DNA of 64,000 bases from Trachythela sp. YZ-2020 (GCA_016169945.1 JADLSH010000395.1:4142501-4206500), one strand, 5' to 3'. Numbered from the stretch's first letter, positions 1-13,790 are shown. Numbers and translations: made by a program. The notes: a model not told the origin generated them from the letters alone.

Positions 1-1434
1 TCCCCAACACAAAACCGCTACCTGGTTTGAAGTGGTTACGATAGTCTCGTAATGTTCTTTCATGGGGCAAATAAAGAATACCATCTGGATTCTGTTCACT
101 CTTTCTCAATTCATTGTACACTGATGATGACTTTGCATGTATTGAGAGGCAGAACTCGATAAAATGCGGATGCCATCTTTGACTATACTTGTTTGTCATC
201 ATTGCCTTCTGTTGCTGTTCGAATACTAGTCTCATGTGCGGGTAGTTTGCAAATTGGTTTGGTCTAAGATTGATAGAAATGATTTGCTCATCTCATCATC
301 AATCCTTACACCATGGGAGCTGATCTCTTCTTCCATTCTTTTAATTCGCTCTTCAAGCTGTGTGCATTTCAGTTCGGCCTCTTTCAATTTCAGTCTTTCG
401 TCTTTTACTGTTGCCTGTAGTTTAGCGGACGAACATTTGCTTAGTGGTGCTTTACGTTTTGCAGGAGAGACAGGAGTCACAGGACCATATACAGTTGTAT
501 GAACCACAGGATTAGCTTCCTTTTTCATTTTCTCATCAATTTTACAACAAGGTCTACACTTATTAGTTCCTTGTTCAACAAGTACCTCACACTTTAAAGA
601 TCTTCTTACTTGGCAGTAATTCACTGGAGATTGTTGCTTCGCGGCAACTAACGGGATAACATGCAAAAAGGTTTCATCGGAAACGCGTTGTTCCGGCTCG
701 ACGGAAATAAGGGAAATTCCACAGCAGATCTCAAGACCACACAACAGATCGTGCAAGTCCTTGTATTTACATAATAGGCGCGAGATACCCGTTGGAAATA
801 ATGCAGATGTGTCAGGCACTGTAGCTCCATAAACAGACACAGTTACTTCTAAAGTTTCTTCGATTTGTATGTAATATTTTGGGATAAGATATCTTTCAAC
901 GATTATGTTGGTGTCCGAAACGTTTACAGTCCAGCCATGCAAGTACAAATACTCGCGTTTAAAATACGTTTTCAAATCGTCGAATGATGGAGTTTTATCG
1001 GCACGAGACGCCGAAGCTGTACTTGTAGATGGCGCATCATGACGAACAATAGTCCTTCTTTGCTGTGGTGTTGAAGATCCAGGCAGACTATCCAATGTTT
1101 TCACTGGCAAATTTAATGTGGGAACAGATCCAGTCTGAAGCCTTTTTCGTATTTTCTCATCACCGTGTGCATCAGTGAAGGGAAATGATTCGATGCAATC
1201 TTGCTCAAAGTGAACTTCACAAAGGAAAATATTGTGCTTCACAAACCTTTCCTTTAGATCACTTGTTTCTTGTCTTGTACGAAGAATGGCAGTCTTCCAA
1301 GCTTCTCTAGCCTCGAGTTTAAGCAGTGATGTGTGCTCGGAGTCCGACGACTTTGGAAAAGGTATTCGAAATAAACTTATCCCCTCGTATCGTCTACTGT
1401 GTGGACAATTGAGGAAAGCGCAGTTTTGCGGCAT
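1..1434 (-). pseudogene. THAP-domain transposase, P-element-like, frameshifted and cut by the window edge
   Basis: The reading frame 1434-232 gives 400 residues from the ATG at 1434; an in-frame ATG at 1503 would add 23. The N-terminus is a THAP zinc-binding DNA-binding domain: CAFLNC (C-x4-C) at residues 5-10, CEVHF (C-x2-H) about 70 residues later, and an AVPTL-type box (SVPTLNLP). A Lys/Glu-rich coiled coil follows at about residues 345-380. The frame stops at 232-234, but translation resumes in the -1 frame from about base 245 to base 1. That part includes RWHPHFIEFCLSIHAKSS and LPHERTLRDY, text I associate with the region after the coiled coil in animal P-element-like THAP transposases. 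A single-base loss near 245-250 (TTTG read as TTG) explains the break. The catalytic part would lie left of base 1. No terminal repeat is visible. The family is clear from the THAP signature; activity is unlikely. Confidence 0.75.
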
Positions 1435-1503
1435 GATATATTCACGACTATCATAACGCGAATATAAATTAGCGAATAAATGAATATTTGTGAATGAATC
1501 CAT

Positions 1504-4500
1504 CGCATATCGTGTTTCACCTCTATGGTTTCACATAGCACAATGGGTCTTTGTGTCGCTTTACGATCACGTGATTTTTTTAACCGGAAGTTTCAACATA
1601 ATTGTGACGCGCAGAGAATTTAATAGGGAGTTTCCTATCCTTCTTATTCCACTATCTATGTTACCACTGACAACCGCGATACTGTGCTTTCGGTGAACTC
1701 CTTCACCCTCCTGGTTTTTGCACTAATATTTTATGCTTTCGACCTTTGTTTTTGAGCTAAAAAATCTTGATATCTTTTCTCTTTTTTCAAAAAGTCGAGG
1801 AACGATTACCTTTTTGTTCCGCTTGTGGATGCAACAATTCACTATAAACGAAGAATATTGCTTCTCACCGGTAAGACTTGCATTTTATACTTTCTAGCTT
1901 TCTACTCGGCTTTCTATATACTCAGTCGACTTGGGTAGAAATATTTTAAAAACAGACATAAAAAACTTGTAATGTACATAAAATCTTGTTGTTTTGATTC
2001 AGAGCTGAGTCAGCTGACCATGCATGCTGGCCATGTTGCTTTTTAATTTAATAGTTTTAGAAGTTTTATAGTATTATTAATTTTATACTTGTTGGTTTTC
2101 TCACTTTTCTGGCCTTTTCTATACGTGCAGTCCTTTCATAAATAGTAAACAGTTAATATATGGTGTCAATTGTCAAAATCCTTACACTTGCCATACATAG
2201 GCTTTGTAACCCAGGTTATATAAAAGACAAGCAAGTTGTCCTTGGCAAACTTGCTAGTTCTTCCAGGGTTTTTTTTGTAGCAGCAGTTACCTGCTGCATA
2301 CTTAAGTTTTGTAGTATTTATATATGGCTATGAGCTAGGATACCAACCATTTCAGCACCCTCAAAAAAGTGCCCTAGTAAACATTTTACTATAGTTTATA
2401 TTAGTTAATATATAATAATAGATTTACCCACTTTCCCCTTAGGATGGCAGAAATTCCTCCATAGTGGGAGTCTGGATCTTTTCTGGAATGACCCAATATA
2501 TAATTACAAGTTCATTAACCCATTGACTGGCCGTACCCTACCACTGACAAGTAGAATAATCTGGCATCAGACAGAGTAAAATGCTAAATCTGGGTGCATC
2601 GTAAGCAAATGGTTATTATTTGGATACAAAAATGTAAAAAAACTGAGACGTGTGAATGGATTGTACTGCATCAAAACCATATAAAATATTATGTTCAAAT
2701 AGAAGAAATAATGGTGTATAGTGGTGTACCAGAGAAAATTTTGATCTGGCCAGAAATGAAACTGTCAAAAATGGGGCTCTGGCCAGAACTTGGAACTAAA
2801 TTCTGGCCAGAACTTGGAACTAATGCACCAGTCATTGTAAATCCCTGCCTCCCCCAACCGGGGAAATAGTGGGGAAAGCAGGGACAAATGCCTAGTATTA
2901 CGAGTTTGTTGTTCCCCGATATATGGGGAATGTGCTCTCTGTTGCTGTCTCGTATTTCTAGGTCGGGACAGTGGTGGGGACATTGGACTTCATTTTTTGC
3001 CCCGAAATAAGTTCTGGTGCACCCCTAGTGTTCACTGTGTGTGAACGTACCTTAAGCAATTTTTTCTCAAACCATTGTCTATAAACAACCAAAGTAACTT
3101 TTATTGTTTCTCATTTCCATTACAACTGTGATATACAAATAACTAATTTGAGCAAAAAGTATTCTTAACAGGTCATGTATTGTATCATGCATAGTTAACA
3201 TAGATGTATATGATATTGTTGTGGTATAAGGATGTATAATAATATGGTATGACTATTCTCTTCTCTTTTGCAGGAATCATCTGTTTTAGGTACCACAAGA
3301 AATGGCATAAGGCATCAAAATGCTGAACAGGCAGAGCAAAGTCATAGACCATTGGGATACAAAGTTATAGTAATATCCAGTGGCATACTGTGTTCTAACA
3401 TTTCCACTAGGGGTGCCCATTCCAAAATTTACCAACGACACAGCCAAAAATGCCACAGATGTAGTGTTGGTTGCTAGCGAGTGCACAATTCTGTTGCTCA
3501 TTTTGGCTGTTTCACCAAGTTACTTTAAGATTTTATGTTTCAAGAGACGAAGGTCAACTTACTGACAGATTATTTAAAAAGTGGGTGTAACATCCCCTAT
3601 ACTTCCCGCTTGGTATGCCACTGATAATACCGTAACTTGATTGTACAGTTTGTTCTTAAAATTATATGCAGTACTGCTAATTAGTAATTATTCTTTGAAA
3701 ATGTCAAATTAAAATAAAACAAAATTTATTATGCTTTTGTATCTTCAACATCCAAACATGTTGCATGTTTCACCAATTATACATAAAGGACTGTGTTAGG
3801 TACTGGTCATTATCAATGGGAGGGGAGGGCAGTGGGTGAGAAAAGGGGGCGGTCTCAATTATTTTTACCCTGAATGGGGGCAGCCTCAATTCTAAAAATA
3901 TGTGCTACTCACTGGGGCTACTTGAAGCTACAACAAAACATTGACCATGTAGTATAAATCAATAGATGTAATATAAATGACTTCATACAAGTTTTATAAT
4001 GTTTTATTATAATCATGTGGATGTGACATCACATGTTCCTGTTTCAAGCTATTTTAGCACTAAAGTTTAGGATACAGGAAGAGCACCTTTAGTTAGAAAG
4101 CAACAAGTTTAATACCAGGAATATCAATCTGCAATATTCCCAACAAAATTGTAAATACCAGTAGCCAACAAGCTGGTCATTTAATGCCAAGGGGTTTCCC
4201 CTTAAGTAAAATCATCCAGCTTTAATATATAGTTTAAAATAATATGGCGTTATAAAACAGAATAAACTAATAAAAGGGCTGCTTTTGGCTTGGTGGGTTA
4301 AGAAGTCAAACCTGAGGGATGGCTATTTGATAAGTAAAATTGTCTTGTGTTATAATATAGAGTAAAATCGTCTAGCATGATAGGGGGGGGGTGGTCCTGT
4401 TTTTCTCTTGTCCCCCTGTCTTTTTTATGCTTTTGTCTCTACTGAAAACTTTACAACAACATTTGCATATTACTTATATACATTACTGTAGTGGCCTTTT

Positions 4501-4620
4501 AAGGATATGTTGCTCATTAAAAAGTGATAGTCAAAACCTATCAGACACGGGAACTACAATTCTAGTGCTTCATATATGGAAAGTATCCCCAGCCCAGCCT
4601 ACGACATCTGACCAGAAATC
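1504..4620. other. Intergenic, no supported gene
   Basis: This stretch is AT-rich and non-coding in appearance. A plausible splice acceptor (TTTTGCAG) at 3265-3272 precedes short open frames up to about 3560, one with a hydrophobic stretch (ECTILLLILAVSPSYFKIL) and a basic end. This could be a last exon, but I recognise no family and find no partner exon. There is a short direct duplication of TCTGGCCAGAACTTGGAACTAA-like sequence at 2778-2822. Confidence 0.3.
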
Positions 4621-4624
4621 TAGA

Positions 4625-4756
4625 TAGACATCGCCTTTCCAAGATCAGCTGCCCCCACCACCCTGACCTTCTTCTGGCACCACTTATATTATGCGTAGAC
4701 ATCGCCTTTCCAAGATCAGCTGCCCCCACCACCCTGACCTTCTGGCACCACTTATA
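4625..4756. repeat. Tandem duplication, two copies with 71-bp period
   Basis: A segment starting TAGACATCGCCTTTCCAAGA at 4625 is repeated from 4696 almost without change. The copies differ mainly by a few bases near CTTCTGGCACC. The near identity points to a recent local duplication. No gene is associated with it. Confidence 0.85.
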
Positions 4757-5629
4757 GCAGCACAGAGATAATTTTTCAAATGCTAAAAATATATACGGCT
4801 TGTTCAGAACCTCACAAAATAGTATGAAACTAAAATGTGGAATTACAAAGTTTCCATTCATCCATTGCTTTGAGGGAAGAAACTGACAGTCTGACACTAC
4901 AGGTATTAAAATACTTGTGGCTAAAATAACATACTGTCCAAAATTATACCATATACAAGAGCCTCCTCTAAGCCTGAATAAGGTATATTCTATCATGGCT
5001 CGACAAATTCTTTCGTGAAATATAATATAAATAGTATGTAAACTGAAATATTTACGGAATTTTTACCGTATTAACCTGTTCGCTGATCGCTCTGGTTCAA
5101 ATATCATCTGCCCACATCAATTTTGAGGTTTTAGTATTTGTTTGCCGTCTTTAAAGGATGAGAATAACGTGTACGACTTGCAAATCTTTGAACAAATGGT
5201 CAAAGGCAAAAAAAAATGTTGAAAAGTCGTAAACAACGAGAATTTTAATACTGCAAAGAGCTAAAATATTATTTTCCAAATCCAGGGGGGTGTAAAAGTT
5301 GTAGCGGGCTCAAACTTGAGCCTGTCAGTGGTAATTACCATGAGCATTTAGGACCATATATGGCGTCAGCAAGCCAAATATCCGCCATGTTTTTTGCTTC
5401 ACTTTTTTATGCCGAGCACTACCTCCAGTAATATAGTATAGCTCAGTGGTTAAAACTCTAACAATTATAATCATCCATTCATCCGGTCGACGAAAAATTC
5501 CATTGCCGGAAGTTGCAGAGCATTTCAAGATTGCAACCAATCACCGTGCTCTAGAAAATTGACCAATGAGATGGCCGATGTTTTACCAAGTTTTCCAGGG
5601 TCTTGTCCGTTCACCGCGGTCACCATCAA

Positions 5630-5735
5630 GACCCTGGGGACGAGGTTGGACAAAAACTGTTCCTTGTTATCCCCAATCTCGTCCCCCGAGCCTGCGATCC
5701 TTTGGGAAGAATCGTAAGCTCTGGGATAATCCATA
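5630..5735. repeat. Dispersed CTCGTCCCCCGAGCC hairpin repeat, copy 1 (degenerate)
   Basis: The core AATCTCGTCCCCCGAGCCTG at about 5678-5697, with GCGATCCTTTGGGAAGAATCG after it, is shared with copies near 8940-8995 and 20871-20925. A nearby inverted pair, CCAGGGTCTTG / CAAGACCCTGG (5596-5638), runs into GGGACGAGGTTGG. This looks like a MITE remnant. Confidence 0.5.
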
Positions 5736-6939
5736 ACCGGAAGTGAATATGATTGGTCGTTGATACGGAATGGATGTCGCAATAATTCAACAATAAATTA
5801 TTAACCGGGTAAATTATATGTACAAGATGGATGCTGTTTAGGAGTGTACGAATATTGTTTTTGTATTTCAGAGTAATTTTAGCAGTGATAAGGTGAATAA
5901 TATTCTGTAATATTACACGGAAAATATAAAGAAAGGTACTATTAAGTTTGTACTATTTTATAAATGTACCAACGGTGAAATAGAACGTGAAACTTTGTGC
6001 TGTAAATTTAAAGCCTACATACTTTACTAAAATTCCTAAATGCTTTAGCTTTATTTTGGAAATATGCTTGGTTTTGAAAATGGTTATACTTTATCACAAC
6101 TTTTTATTTGATTGTGAATAACAGAATATTTTATCTATAGCCATTTGAAAAAGCAGTTGATTTTAGTTTAGTGGCCTAATCTTGATCATCTTATAATTAG
6201 TAAATACAAGATCACTACTAAATTATATTTAAGCCTAATAATCTCTAACCATGTACTACAAGAATTATCCTTACAATCTTAGTCATGTTGTATATCAATG
6301 TATGGATAAACATCTTTGGTTGATTCAACGGGTATCGTTAAATACTTATCTGGTATTCTAGCCTGCATACTTGTATTAATATAAAACAAATTAGTCATAC
6401 ACATTGGTAATAAGTGTACCATGTATATTTTCTATATACAGTTTTGTGGCTTATAGGCAGGGATCAATCCTGGTAGGAGAATATATGTACTCCCTCTTGT
6501 TGTACAGAGGGCAAATTCATATAATAATTTACTGGAATAAGTTTCAATGTTTTTTCAACAACAACAACAGCATAAAACATAATCACACAGCTTCCCATAA
6601 AATATAGCCGAACTGGTTCCATAGTTGTTGGCCAGGAGCTAGTCTGCTCACAGGCCAGCCAGGACCAAGTCATGATCCCTGCATGGGAACTTGCCCATGG
6701 TACAGGGAAATATTGTAATCATACAGGTACATTGAAGAAAAGCCCATTCTGAAAATAGTGTTGTGACAAAAAAAATTCTAAAACCATGATAATACAAATT
6801 TTGCCATTGTTAATAAACTGTGGAGTGCTGGAATCAATGCCTAGTACTATGTGCCAAGGTACATGAATTGCTCCCAAGGAAGAGTCCAGGGTAGCCAAAT
6901 ACAAGGTAGCATAGGTGGTGGAACCGGGAAGGGGGGAGG

Positions 6940-7329
6940 CAGGGCCTTTTTTAAGAAATCGTTAGTGGGGGGGCCATCATCGAAAGGGGACGTAACAAGT
7001 AGGTGGTGTATTACAGGTGTGGGAAGGTGAATGGGGTCTGGGGTCTGGGCTCCTCCCCCAGTAGATTTTTGTATTCTTGAGTCTCTGTGGCTTGATTTCC
7101 TGCATTTTCAGAGACAATTTTTGATATATCCCATCTAAACGGAGCCAGGTTTTGTTGTGAGAATACCATAACTTTCCTCTAAACTCAGTTTTTTCCTCTT
7201 TTCTGCTTATACTTTGGACAAAATGGACCTTCACTGGGGGGGCCAAAATAGCTTACTGGGGGGCCAACATGGGGGCTGGGAGGGGGGGGGGCTTTGGCCC
7301 CTCCAGTACATTAGTTAAAAAAGGCCCTG
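6940..7329. mobile_element. MITE with CAGGGCCTTTTTTAA inverted ends (hAT-like)
   Basis: The left end CAGGGCCTTTTTTAA at 6940 is matched in inverted form by TTAAAAAAGGCCCTG ending at 7329. Ends starting CAGGG are common in hAT-derived MITEs. The interior is very G-rich on the + strand. The flanks are both G-runs, so the target duplication cannot be read. It has no coding capacity. Confidence 0.65.
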
Positions 7330-8420
7330 GGGGGGGCTAAAGCCAGTCTTTCAATTAAATATGTTTATATAACAAATGTTGAATATTAGATTATTGAACT
7401 ATGTTTTTAGTACTCAAGATGAAAGCTTGTAATGTTGAAATTTCCATAAAATTCTCCCACAGAATGCAAGAAATGTGGTTTCAGAGATACTAGATTTCAA
7501 AATTTTCTGGGGAAGGATTATCACTCCCCCAGATCCCCCTACATTGGGGCGCTACATTCTAAGCCTCCCAATAATACAGATCTTCCACCGCCTATGCAAA
7601 GTAGGTACAATCTTTGACATAATGCTTGAGACCATTCCTCACAATATTGCAAAGTTAGTATACATTGACAAGACAAACCTCATCATACCCACTTTCCCAG
7701 TTGAGTGTTGTTAACAATGTCATTGAAACAACTTTTGATAATTTACCATATAACAAGTTCAATATTGAGAGTCAGGGCTTAAGAAGTGCAATGTTCAGGG
7801 AAATTATTATGAGGGTATGAAAATTTTGTATAGAAGTAAAGGTAGTTTCAACCAGTTATGTCCAAGATTGTAGCCACAGTCCAAAATTGCAAAATATTTT
7901 GAGCAAGCTACAATATATATATAACAATATATGCCCCCATCTTCCAAGTACTTAATCACTGGTAGAAATCAACAGGGGTATGTCAAGTATGAAGCTTACA
8001 GGTTGTTCAACCAGGCTGGCTTACTAGTACGAAGATCCTGTCATATATTTATTCTGTATATTTTCAAGATGGTATTCTTATTGGAATGGGGCCAGCCTTG
8101 CCTGCATGACTCAGCATGAGTGACAAGATCCCAGGTCACAGGTTGTGGTTGTGGCGTTGTGCTTGCCTTGTATGAGGAATATGATAAACTGACGTGGCAA
8201 GCCAGGCCTGTTCACTTTGCCGGGTATATCTGGTTCATAAGAACAGTCCATTAAAAGATTGAACTGCAGGCCTGATCTAACTTTTGACAAAAATTGTGTT
8301 TGTATTTCAAATGAAGTTTATTACTATACTATATGGCTCATAATAATGTAATGGAACCAATTTTCAGTTCATAACTTTAAGCTTCGTGTGATATTCCTTT
8401 GATCTACAAAATGTTTAAGG

Positions 8421-8648
8421 TTAATAGCTGAGTTGGAAGTACTTTAGCGTTTCCTCTTGTAGTCCAATCGTATACTCGTATAGTACGTTACTACGTTCCA
8501 GCCATGGACTTTTAATAGTACCCAAAATTTCACGCATTGTTTCGGCTTGGAGTCCTTGGACGAACTTACGAGTGCGAAACGGCTTAATTTTGATGGTAGA
8601 AAGACAAGGACCCGTATAATTCAAGATTTTCCATAGTGACAGTGCCAA
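8421..8648 (-). other. Unassigned 75-codon open frame upstream of SEC22-like gene
   Basis: The open frame ends at 8421 and reads like protein (for example ETMREILGTIKSPWLERSN), but I recognise no family. No convincing splice acceptor or strong start is visible. Its position about 0.5 kb upstream of, and divergent from, the SEC22-like gene would suit the first exon of a divergently transcribed gene. It could equally be a chance frame. Confidence 0.2.
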
Positions 8649-8934
8649 AGCCCAAAGGAGAACAATATACTTAATTTATACTTTATAATTGCAACATTTT
8701 CTTCGATCTAAAACACTCTTCACCGCTCCATATCGACTGTTTTGATTACAATATTTTCTTTGCTCTGTCGTATTTATACTCCTCTTGCAACGTAGTACGA
8801 AGAACATTTAGATTTGCTGCCAAAAACGATATATTTTCATGATTTATATACGAAACAAATAGAATTTGTTTTGAGTTTCGCGAACGCATGCGCAGTTTGG
8901 TCGAGGTACAGTTTTCTGTACCTCTGAGTCGGAT

Positions 8935-8995
8935 TATCCCAGAGCCTCCGTTCCTTCTCTCGAAGGATCGCGGGCTCGGGGGACGAGATTGTGTT
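8935..8995. repeat. Dispersed CTCGTCCCCCGAGCC hairpin repeat, copy 2
   Basis: The segment from CCCAGAGCCTCCG to GGGCTCGGGGGACGAGATTG contains an inverted pair around TCTCGAAGGATCG. It matches the hairpin at 20871-20925 and the degenerate copy near 5680. It sits about 130 bp before the SEC22-like start codon, so it may lie in the promoter region. Confidence 0.6.
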
Positions 8996-9121
8996 ATCCC
9001 ACGTTGTCATATATTATCCAACGATGTTTAGATGTTGACGTTTTCTTTTGTTGTCTGATTTTGGGACGTAAATACTTCCTTTGTTTACGGTAGGTTTACT
9101 GAATGTATTTGCGTGGCAATA

Positions 9122-12100
9122 ATGATATATTTTGCAACGTTAATCCGAGTAAGCGATGGTCTTGCCCTTTCTGCCTCAACAGATCTTGACACAACATTCG
9201 AAGTCAAGGAAAGTAAAAAACGTCTAAAGTTACTATCAAGAAAGGTCGGTCAACTGCCAGCACGATGTACTACAAAAATTGGTACATATTGTATACAGTA
9301 AGTGTTTGGTTTTCAATTATCTTTTTATCAGTAAAATATTGTATTTAGGTATAATAATATTATCACATTTTGATCTGTATTTATACATAAATTGACAATT
9401 CTCGCATCTGATATATTAAACGATTAATCATTGACATTGCATAATGCGCATGTACAGAGTGAGATTCTCGGAAATAATATAGTGGATTTCAACTAACTTT
9501 TTGCAAAATTCAAAAGTTCACACTAAAATGCACAAGCAGGTTTGTAAAGAAAGCCTCTGATTGGCTACTAGGTAGAAAGCAGCCACTAAAATGCTAGTTT
9601 GTAAATTTCATTCTAAAATTCATTAATTATTCATAGGCAAAATACAAAGGAAACTCATGACCCGTAGCGGATCTATATATTTGATATAGACTTGCTCAAA
9701 TTTTCTCCTTCAATTTTTACAGCGTAGATAACATCAATCTTCAAAATTCCAACGCCAGTGAGCGTACAAAACGAGTCATTTTAGAAGTCATATACAAACC
9801 TTACAGTTCGGCCTTTATCAGATCTAAAACACTCGGCTGCGCCTCGATGTTTTAAATCTGATAAAGACCTCTTGTGCGGTTTGTATATATTACTTATCAA
9901 CTTGAACTTTGCAATGAATGTGCAAAGTTTGGAATGAAGTTCAGAACACTTGAGGGAGCGTTCATAATTTATATGGTGGGGGGCAATGGGGATTTGGGGG
10001 CCAGACATTTTGAGGCCAAGAAGGGGGGCATTTAAAAACAACCGAAATCAATCAAACTATCCATTAACCCTTAGAAGTACAGCAGTGGCCACTTTAGTAT
10101 TTTACTCTGGCTAATGCCAAATGAATTTACTTGTCAAGGAATAGCTCCCGTAATGAAAGGGTTAAAAATGTTCTGGGCTGGAACAGCACACTTCAGTAAA
10201 GGGTGGAGATTGATGATTCACAACTTTTGACGTTTATATTATATTATAAAAACAATATTGTATTATACTGTCTATAATACAAACAAAAAGCATATTTTGA
10301 TCTTTTTATATACAGTTTTTTAACTTTTCACAAGCACAGAATGAAAACAATTAAAAGGAAGTCTTTTTCAATGTGTTATAGTTGTGGGGGAGGGGGTCAT
10401 GAAAATAAGTATGTATTCAAAAGTATATCTTGGTGAAGAGGGTGGCTATCAAAAAACTATTCTTTCAAAATCCCCATAGCCTCCTTGCCAATAAATTATG
10501 AATCCTCCCTTAGTGAAAGGATAGTGGAAATTGACTGTAAATATGAGAGAGAAGAAAGAAGTGTGTCATAATGTCGTTGTCTTGCTAATTATGTACTATA
10601 TAAATTATGCTAATCTATGTCCTGACTAACAGGACTAAGTGCATTTGCTGGAACAACATTAGTACTTACTTACCCAGGCCAAGGGTAAGAGTGTACATGT
10701 TTTGTGGCCCTGAGACAACTGTTGTTGACTGAGGCATACCTGAGCATAGCAACAATTATTGTTGTTACTTAATATTATCCATTAAAAACTAGCTTTGGAT
10801 TGGTTTAGTAACAAAATTTGCAAATATCTGACAAGGGAAATCACACTCTTCTAGATTCTCCTTAAATTAATAATTATACAACAGCACAATAAATGAAGTA
10901 ATTATACTCCTCTCAGCCAATTATAATTTGGCAATTTTGACATGTATGAGATCATACTACCTTACATTTCCTGTCTCTAAATGGAATTAAATAAATTTAG
11001 TGAATAATGTGTTTTTAATTAATAATGGCACCACATGATTCATTTTTATTGTATAATATTGTTTTTAGTTTTATAAGAACTGGTTCTCTGTGTACCATGA
11101 TGATATGTAGCAGTCAATATCCAGAAATATTGGCATTCAGTTTCTTAACAGAATTACAGAGAGAATTTCTTCTTCAGTACAAAAATGAAGATATTCAGAG
11201 AGCTAAACGACCATACACATTTGTTGAATTTGGTACGTTGTGTGCTAAAAGTGTATAATCTAATAATTGCTACTCAAGTTGTTAACCAGGATATAAATAA
11301 TCATTGGGTTATTCAAGAAAACATCCACATTTTCCCATGGAGGAAATGGATTCAAAGTTAACCCCCCTATTAACTACTATTATTAGAAATAGATTTTACT
11401 CTCCCCCTCCTTGTCTAGCACCAGTTTCCTCTGAGGGGGAGTGTTGATCTTTTCCGGAATTCTACAGGCTTATGCAAATGTATTTGAATATGCATCCCCT
11501 TGTTTTTGGTTACAGAATTCAGGCATATACTTAAATATCGTTATAATTGTGAAATTTTATTATCTGGACAGATATGTTTATTCAGAAAATGAAGCAGAGA
11601 TATTCAAATACAAACAGCTTAACAAGCAGGATCAATGTCAATGATATCAGTGAAGATCTTAAACAAAGTCCTCCGTATGAGATAGAAAGTTCGGAATTAA
11701 TGCAATCTAATGGAGTGCCAGAAACGAAATACAAAAACAGTGGTACTGTATATTATTATACCTACATTTAATTGTATATAATATGTATCATACATGCACT
11801 GTTTAATAGCTTAATTATTTCTCAGCAGTACTGCATGGCAATGATTGCACAGATAAACGAAACAGGCATCCAGTGACAATGTCAACTATTTTTGGCTTTA
11901 CTCCTCGGTTGTCACTTCAACAAGAAAAATATTTGTTGCTAAACCCCATTCCGACGTAATGTAAATAGTTGTGGCACTAGGTGCTTGTGGCCAATATGAC
12001 TGACATGATGTTGATGAAACTTTGTGCAACCTCGTAAAAAAGGTCTGACTGTACTTCATCTGCAAGACAGGCCTTTCAGAAGTGAACCATTCCTCCCTTG

Positions 12101-13790
12101 TTTGTACATTGACATGCATATTGACTACGTGTTTGTTAACCGCAAATGTCTATTAGCATTTCGTTTAAAGAAAATCTGGCCGCCCAACTTTCAGAGCGGA
12201 AGTTCCGATTTCAGGAGATCTGGTCATTAAAATGGAAAATTATTGAGCAAGAGCTGCTGCGTCTATATTCAGGGACAGAAAAAAATCGGACCACGGGACC
12301 ATTTTGTCCCAGAAAATTTTTAAGTTCCCAGAAAATTTTTGGGTGGAGGGAGAAATAAATAAATAAGGAAACAAAAAATGAATGAAATAGAAGATAGCAG
12401 TGCAGATATATGAGGTCAACAAGGGCTTGGAAGGCAAGGGTGACAAGTTTAATTATGTAATTTATACAATGTATATTAAATATATTGACTGACTCGATAG
12501 ACTGACTCGATAGCCTATGGCATCTTAGCCTCCTTCGCAGTATCGCAGACGCTCTTTGTGAGCCACGGTCTCACACCAGAGAAGGCATCTGCGCTTCATA
12601 TTTCCATTCTTGCCTAGTTAGCCACATTCCAGAATATGAACAGAAATTCCTTCTGCAGTTACAGTGATCATAGAATGAAAAACTCTTTATTTCTTTTAGG
12701 TAAGGTCCACATGATTGCTCCTCTCACGTGGCTGGGATATCTGACTGGAGCACTTTGTCTTGTTTGTGCCTTCTTAAATATTCTCAGATTTATTCCGCTC
12801 TTTGGCTACTATGGTGTCGAAACTGAGGTACACTCATCGTCTGATGACTTAAACTTGTAAAATTTGATATAAGGCATGGGCTACATATCTATATAGTTAC
12901 ATAAATAATATATATCACTGTTACGTAGCATTGGTACCTAGGGCAATTTGCGAGGGACGAGGTTGATATCTCCCTAAGTAATGTCGAAACTAAAATGTAC
13001 AAAGCTTAATGGCAAGCAGTGGACGAACAGGCAAACTAACAGATGGACAAACCAGCAACGAACAGCCAAATGAACTTATGAACACGTAACCTTCTAACAG
13101 AACTAACATGTTTTTATTATCTTTTCTGTTTCACAGGATCATAGTGTTATAGCAGCATTAGCATTTCTTCTTGGTGCTTTACTTAATGTTTTACTGGTAT
13201 GTATCAATGGTTCCCTGTGTCGCTGAAACCATTATCAGAAACAAGAGAAACGTTTTCTATGAACATGTTCTCTAACACCATACATTATACACTTGTATAT
13301 GTACGTAAAGAGATGACCTGTTGTAAAGTGGGAAATGTTAAAGCGACTTTAAGTAATTTAGGGGTCCAGTCCTTGAAACTCTGAAACTTGCACGCCGCGC
13401 ATAGCTTGGATAATACTGGAACCATAGAGAATATTTATTACGTAGAGAGGGTATCGTAATATAAGTTCAGTTAAATGAATGGAACGCACCATTAGGAAAT
13501 CTTCAATGCGTTCTCTATTTTTTCCTGGATGCCCACCAAGCAATACCAATAATTAGTCATTGTTAAAAAATTGCCCTTTTGTTTTTCAGTTTTACTTGTT
13601 ATTGTTACCTCTGAAGTTAAAGATGTTCGTATCATATACACTGGGTGGTCTTCTTCTCGGCATTATTTATTATCTGTGGAACTATAGAAACATTGTTCAA
13701 GTGCTATTTCACGTCTCAGTGACAGTACTTGCTTTGTACCAAATACGCCAAAGACAGATCACTGTAAAACCGCCTGATTATAATGTTTAG
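9122..13790 (+). CDS. SEC22A-like: SEC22A/C-like vesicle-trafficking protein (6 exons, 299 aa)
   Basis: The exons are 9122-9297, 11069-11232, 11572-11742, 12700-12827, 13137-13196 and 13590-13790. All junctions are GT-AG and the phases agree, giving 900 nt including the stop. The N-terminus (VSDGLALSASTD, then LSRKVGQLPARCT) is the longin-type domain of SEC22A/C. Exon 2 carries the conserved FSFLTELQREF and RPYTFVEF, and exon 3 SLTSRINVNDI and PPYEIESSEL. Exons 4-6 encode about four hydrophobic membrane segments, and the protein ends KPPDYNV, like vertebrate SEC22A. Length matches the family (human SEC22A about 307 aa). As in SEC22A and SEC22C, and unlike SEC22B, a multi-span membrane region replaces the R-SNARE helix. 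The family acts at the ER and in ER-Golgi traffic. I chose the ATG at 9122 because it gives the short N-terminus typical of the family. Whether it is closer to A or C is not resolved. Confidence 0.93.
9788..9892. repeat. Hairpin repeat in SEC22-like intron 1
   Basis: CTTTATCAGATCTAAAACACTCGG and CTCGATGTTTTAAATCTGATAAAG are imperfect inverted copies around a short GC-rich loop, with AAACC / GGTTT-like outer bases. It is probably a short foldback element. No target duplication was read. Confidence 0.6.
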
